Shown: positions 61,784 to 64,000 of the stretch, piece by piece | Numbering within the stretch: position 1 is the first letter of the stretch | How the letters are laid out: each line of letters opens with the position of its first letter | Origin: Marisa cornuarietis | Taxonomy: Eukaryota > Mollusca > Gastropoda > Architaenioglossa > Ampullariidae | Assembly (NCBI GenBank): GCA_004794655.1 | Contig: SMMW01000585.1 | Span: 3,490,001-3,554,000, forward strand | Reading direction: 5' to 3' | Length of the DNA: 64,000 bases | The notes under the pieces: model-generated | What the model was told of the DNA's origin: nothing | Database searches by the model: none | The model's input: only the letters and a program-made list of their open reading frames with translations | Position numbers and translations under genes: made by a program

Positions 61784-63006
61784 TGAATTGTGCAGCCAAA
61801 TGAGTGACTAAGCCACTTGAAAACAAAAGAAATAAAAAGCTGGAAATAGAAACTCTTATGTTTCATGGAAATAGAAGAAGTGGTTCTTCATCGAATGTCT
61901 AGATATATAGAATAAAGACAGTAACAGCAGCTAAACGAATGTAACTGTAATAATGATAAGGAACGATGATAACGAAGATGTGCTTCCTATCCGCTCTACT
62001 TGATTTGCGCTTTGGTCCGCCCTTACGTTAATGCAGGTAACTCACAGGTATTTGGCTACTCATTACTGGTTATGCATCGACCATGACAGCGTGTCCCCCG
62101 ACGTGAAACCTGAAAATTTGACACCCTCTCCGTCTTTCAACGTTTCCTCCATACCCTCTTATTAAATGGCTGTGCAAACAATAGGGATTTCTTCAGTTGT
62201 TCCCCCAGCCCCCCTCACTCTTCCTTTACCTACATTAAGGACTGAAAAACGACCTCTCCACTCACTTTCTTCTCATGCATTTTTCGTTTTCCTAATGTAT
62301 CTGGTGGCTCTGTTTTTGTTCCCATTATCTGAGTTTGGATATTTTCAGTCCTTGTTTTGTTCGTAAGTAATTTCCAGATTTCTTTGCCTTCACCATTTGC
62401 CTCTCATCCCACCCCTTACTCCCCTCCGTCTATCTTCCTCAACTTCACTGACGCAGAAGATGTTGAATATTCAAACTGTCAAGCCAACATATATCTCTTC
62501 TTACGTGGGGATGGGGGAGCTCCGAGAATCAGCCTCTCCATAAACTCAAGAGTCTGCAGCAGCGGCTTATGGGGGAAATTAAACTCTTCAGTGAAGCTCA
62601 GCACAAACACGGAGTCTACACTCCCAACATACTCACAAGGGAAAACGAGAATTGAATGGCTCCTAAAACATCTTCAAAAGAACTCTGCTGGAGAAGACTC
62701 TTGCTGGCACGTCTCTTTCAAACAACTCTTCAGCGGAGCAGAAAACTTACCAATGGAAAACACTTAGTGCTAGGTAGTCACTCCTCCTTATTTTAAACAC
62801 AAAAGAGCGCATCTAAGAGCTGGAGTTCTTAGTTAAAGTACAAGAGTAGCTGTTACACATATTCGTGCGTTCGGTCTGTGGGGAAGGGCCTCCTTGTAGT
62901 AGTATATATCACTATGAAGGAGATGGGGCGGGAGGGGAAAAAGTCACTATATTTATTAACTCTCTCTCTCTATGTATATATATATATACAAACACACATA
63001 AAGTCC

Positions 63007-63009
<3 letters not shown>

Positions 63010-63068
<59 letters not shown>
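63010..63068. repeat. (GT)n microsatellite
   Basis: About 29 GT units in the homeobox intron 2. Confidence 0.97.
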
Positions 63069-63070
<2 letters not shown>

Positions 63071-63744
63071 AGTCAAAATTTAAAATGCAATACGTTCCCT
63101 TCTTTCTTTTTCTTTGTGGTCCTCGCACTACTGGCCCGAGGTGCATACCGTATCTGCTGGACAGAGCCTACCACGTTTGCGTTTTGCCTAAGATTCTCCA
63201 GATTCTGTTGTGTCGTTCATCCCTTATTTTTTTAATGCTTTAATCTTTAATTAGAGTTTTGATTAATTGATACTTTTTAATGTTTTAATTTTTTGCATTT
63301 TGCGTGTTTCTGTTTAAAGTACTTATCATTACTTTCGTAATACTGCCGTTAAAATGTCAGTTTGCTTTTTCTCTACGGTTTAAAAATACTAGCCTTATCT
63401 ATTTTTAGTGGGTTTCTGTTGTAGAAGTGATAAACATGTTTTAAACTATCATTATATTTTTAATTGTAAAAAAATCCTTATCAGCAGTCAGTTGTAAATA
63501 TTGTTGCCCATTAAATTTTGATCTGATTGACTTACCAGTCTGTTGGATGAATTCAGTTTGGACCATTTAATTATTTTTTTAACTTCGTTCGATGCTTCTA
63601 AATAAAGTTTCAATCTATAGGGCTGTATTCCAAATTAAGGTGTTTCATTTTTGGGGGAACAAAATCGCTTCTTGAACACGACAACCTGAGTGATGTTTCT
63701 TCATTTCACTCGAAGACCTGCAAATTCGTTGTTACAAATACTTT

Positions 63745-63915
63745 GATCACGTGAGAGAACTCTTCAGTATAGGAGAGTAATTTTTTCCCGCCTTCCTAGT
63801 TGCAGGTGAGAATGGCGATGTTTGAAGGCTTATATCTTTAAAATTAAGGATCATTTATACTCATATTGTGGGAATTATTATATTAAAACGTGCTTAACCC
63901 AATCATAAAGAAATA
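63745..63915 (+). repeat. Dispersed repeat, forward copy
   Basis: Matches the reverse complement of 45560-45735 with scattered differences, including ACTCTTCAGTATAGGAGAGT and GATGTTTGAAGGCTTAT. Unknown family. Confidence 0.75.
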
Positions 63916-64000
63916 ATGTTGCGAGCGAGTTGAGCTTTAAGCTTTTTATGCCCTGATAGATTTTGGTTTTTTGTTTGTTGGTGGCCTTTTTGGGCCACAA

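Larger units (their letters stand above)
61784..64000. other. Homeobox intron 2 (continues past the window)
   Basis: No exon encoding the rest of the homeodomain (WFQN) was found. The open frame at 62357-62767 has no recognisable domain. It contains the GT microsatellite and a dispersed repeat copy. Confidence 0.5.

Noticed and set aside
61104..61826. Minus-strand 240-codon frame across the homeobox exon
   Set aside because: Antisense shadow of GC-rich homeobox exon 2. It runs into a microsatellite and has no domain.
62357..62767. Plus-strand 136-codon frame in homeobox intron 2
   Set aside because: No domain, no partner exon, and it does not encode the missing WFQN segment.

Overview
The window is nuclear DNA of an invertebrate animal. 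Genes are split by GT-AG introns, intergenic DNA is AT-rich, and non-LTR retrotransposons, DNA transposons and microsatellites are abundant. The gene content and repeat style suggest a lophotrochozoan, most likely a gastropod mollusc; that placement is inference, since no species-diagnostic gene is present. Exon models below were built by hand from splice sites, phase continuity and family resemblance.

Layout. (1) 113-15101 (+): the 3' 17 coding exons of GNPTAB, the lysosomal-enzyme GlcNAc-1-phosphotransferase alpha/beta precursor. Its introns hold a small P-element-like transposon with a THAP remnant, a larger decayed P-like element, two decayed LINEs and SINE-like copies. (2) 15.6-17.1 kb: a dead mariner, followed by one orphan minus-strand coding-like exon. 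(3) 20384-28402 (-): a six-exon alpha/beta hydrolase resembling the DUF1057 family, whose nucleophile-elbow serine is replaced by glycine. A jockey-type LINE, itself invaded twice, sits in its third and second introns. (4) 29663-36124 (+): a five-exon gene, not recognised from any family, predicted to encode a 466-residue single-pass membrane protein. Its tail holds five nucleotide-identical 120-bp (40-residue) repeats carrying R-R-Q-S sites. (5) 36973-38251 (+): a large Ser/Pro/Cys-rich exon with degenerate D-K-S-P repeats that continue in frame beyond a TAG. (6) 40388-40715 (+): two exons that would start a secreted or membrane protein. (7) 41-55 kb: mostly repeats, including a 40-bp minisatellite, MITE copies and two L2/CR1-like LINEs tail to tail around a CAT microsatellite. 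(8) 56885-61673 (+): the first two exons of a paired-class, ALX/aristaless-like homeobox gene whose third exon lies beyond the window.

The genes look functionally independent: lysosomal enzyme targeting, a hydrolase fold that may have lost catalysis, a lineage-specific membrane protein and a developmental transcription factor. The most novel items are the repeat-bearing membrane protein at 29.7-36.1 kb with the adjacent D-K-S-P exon, and the hydrolase lacking its serine.
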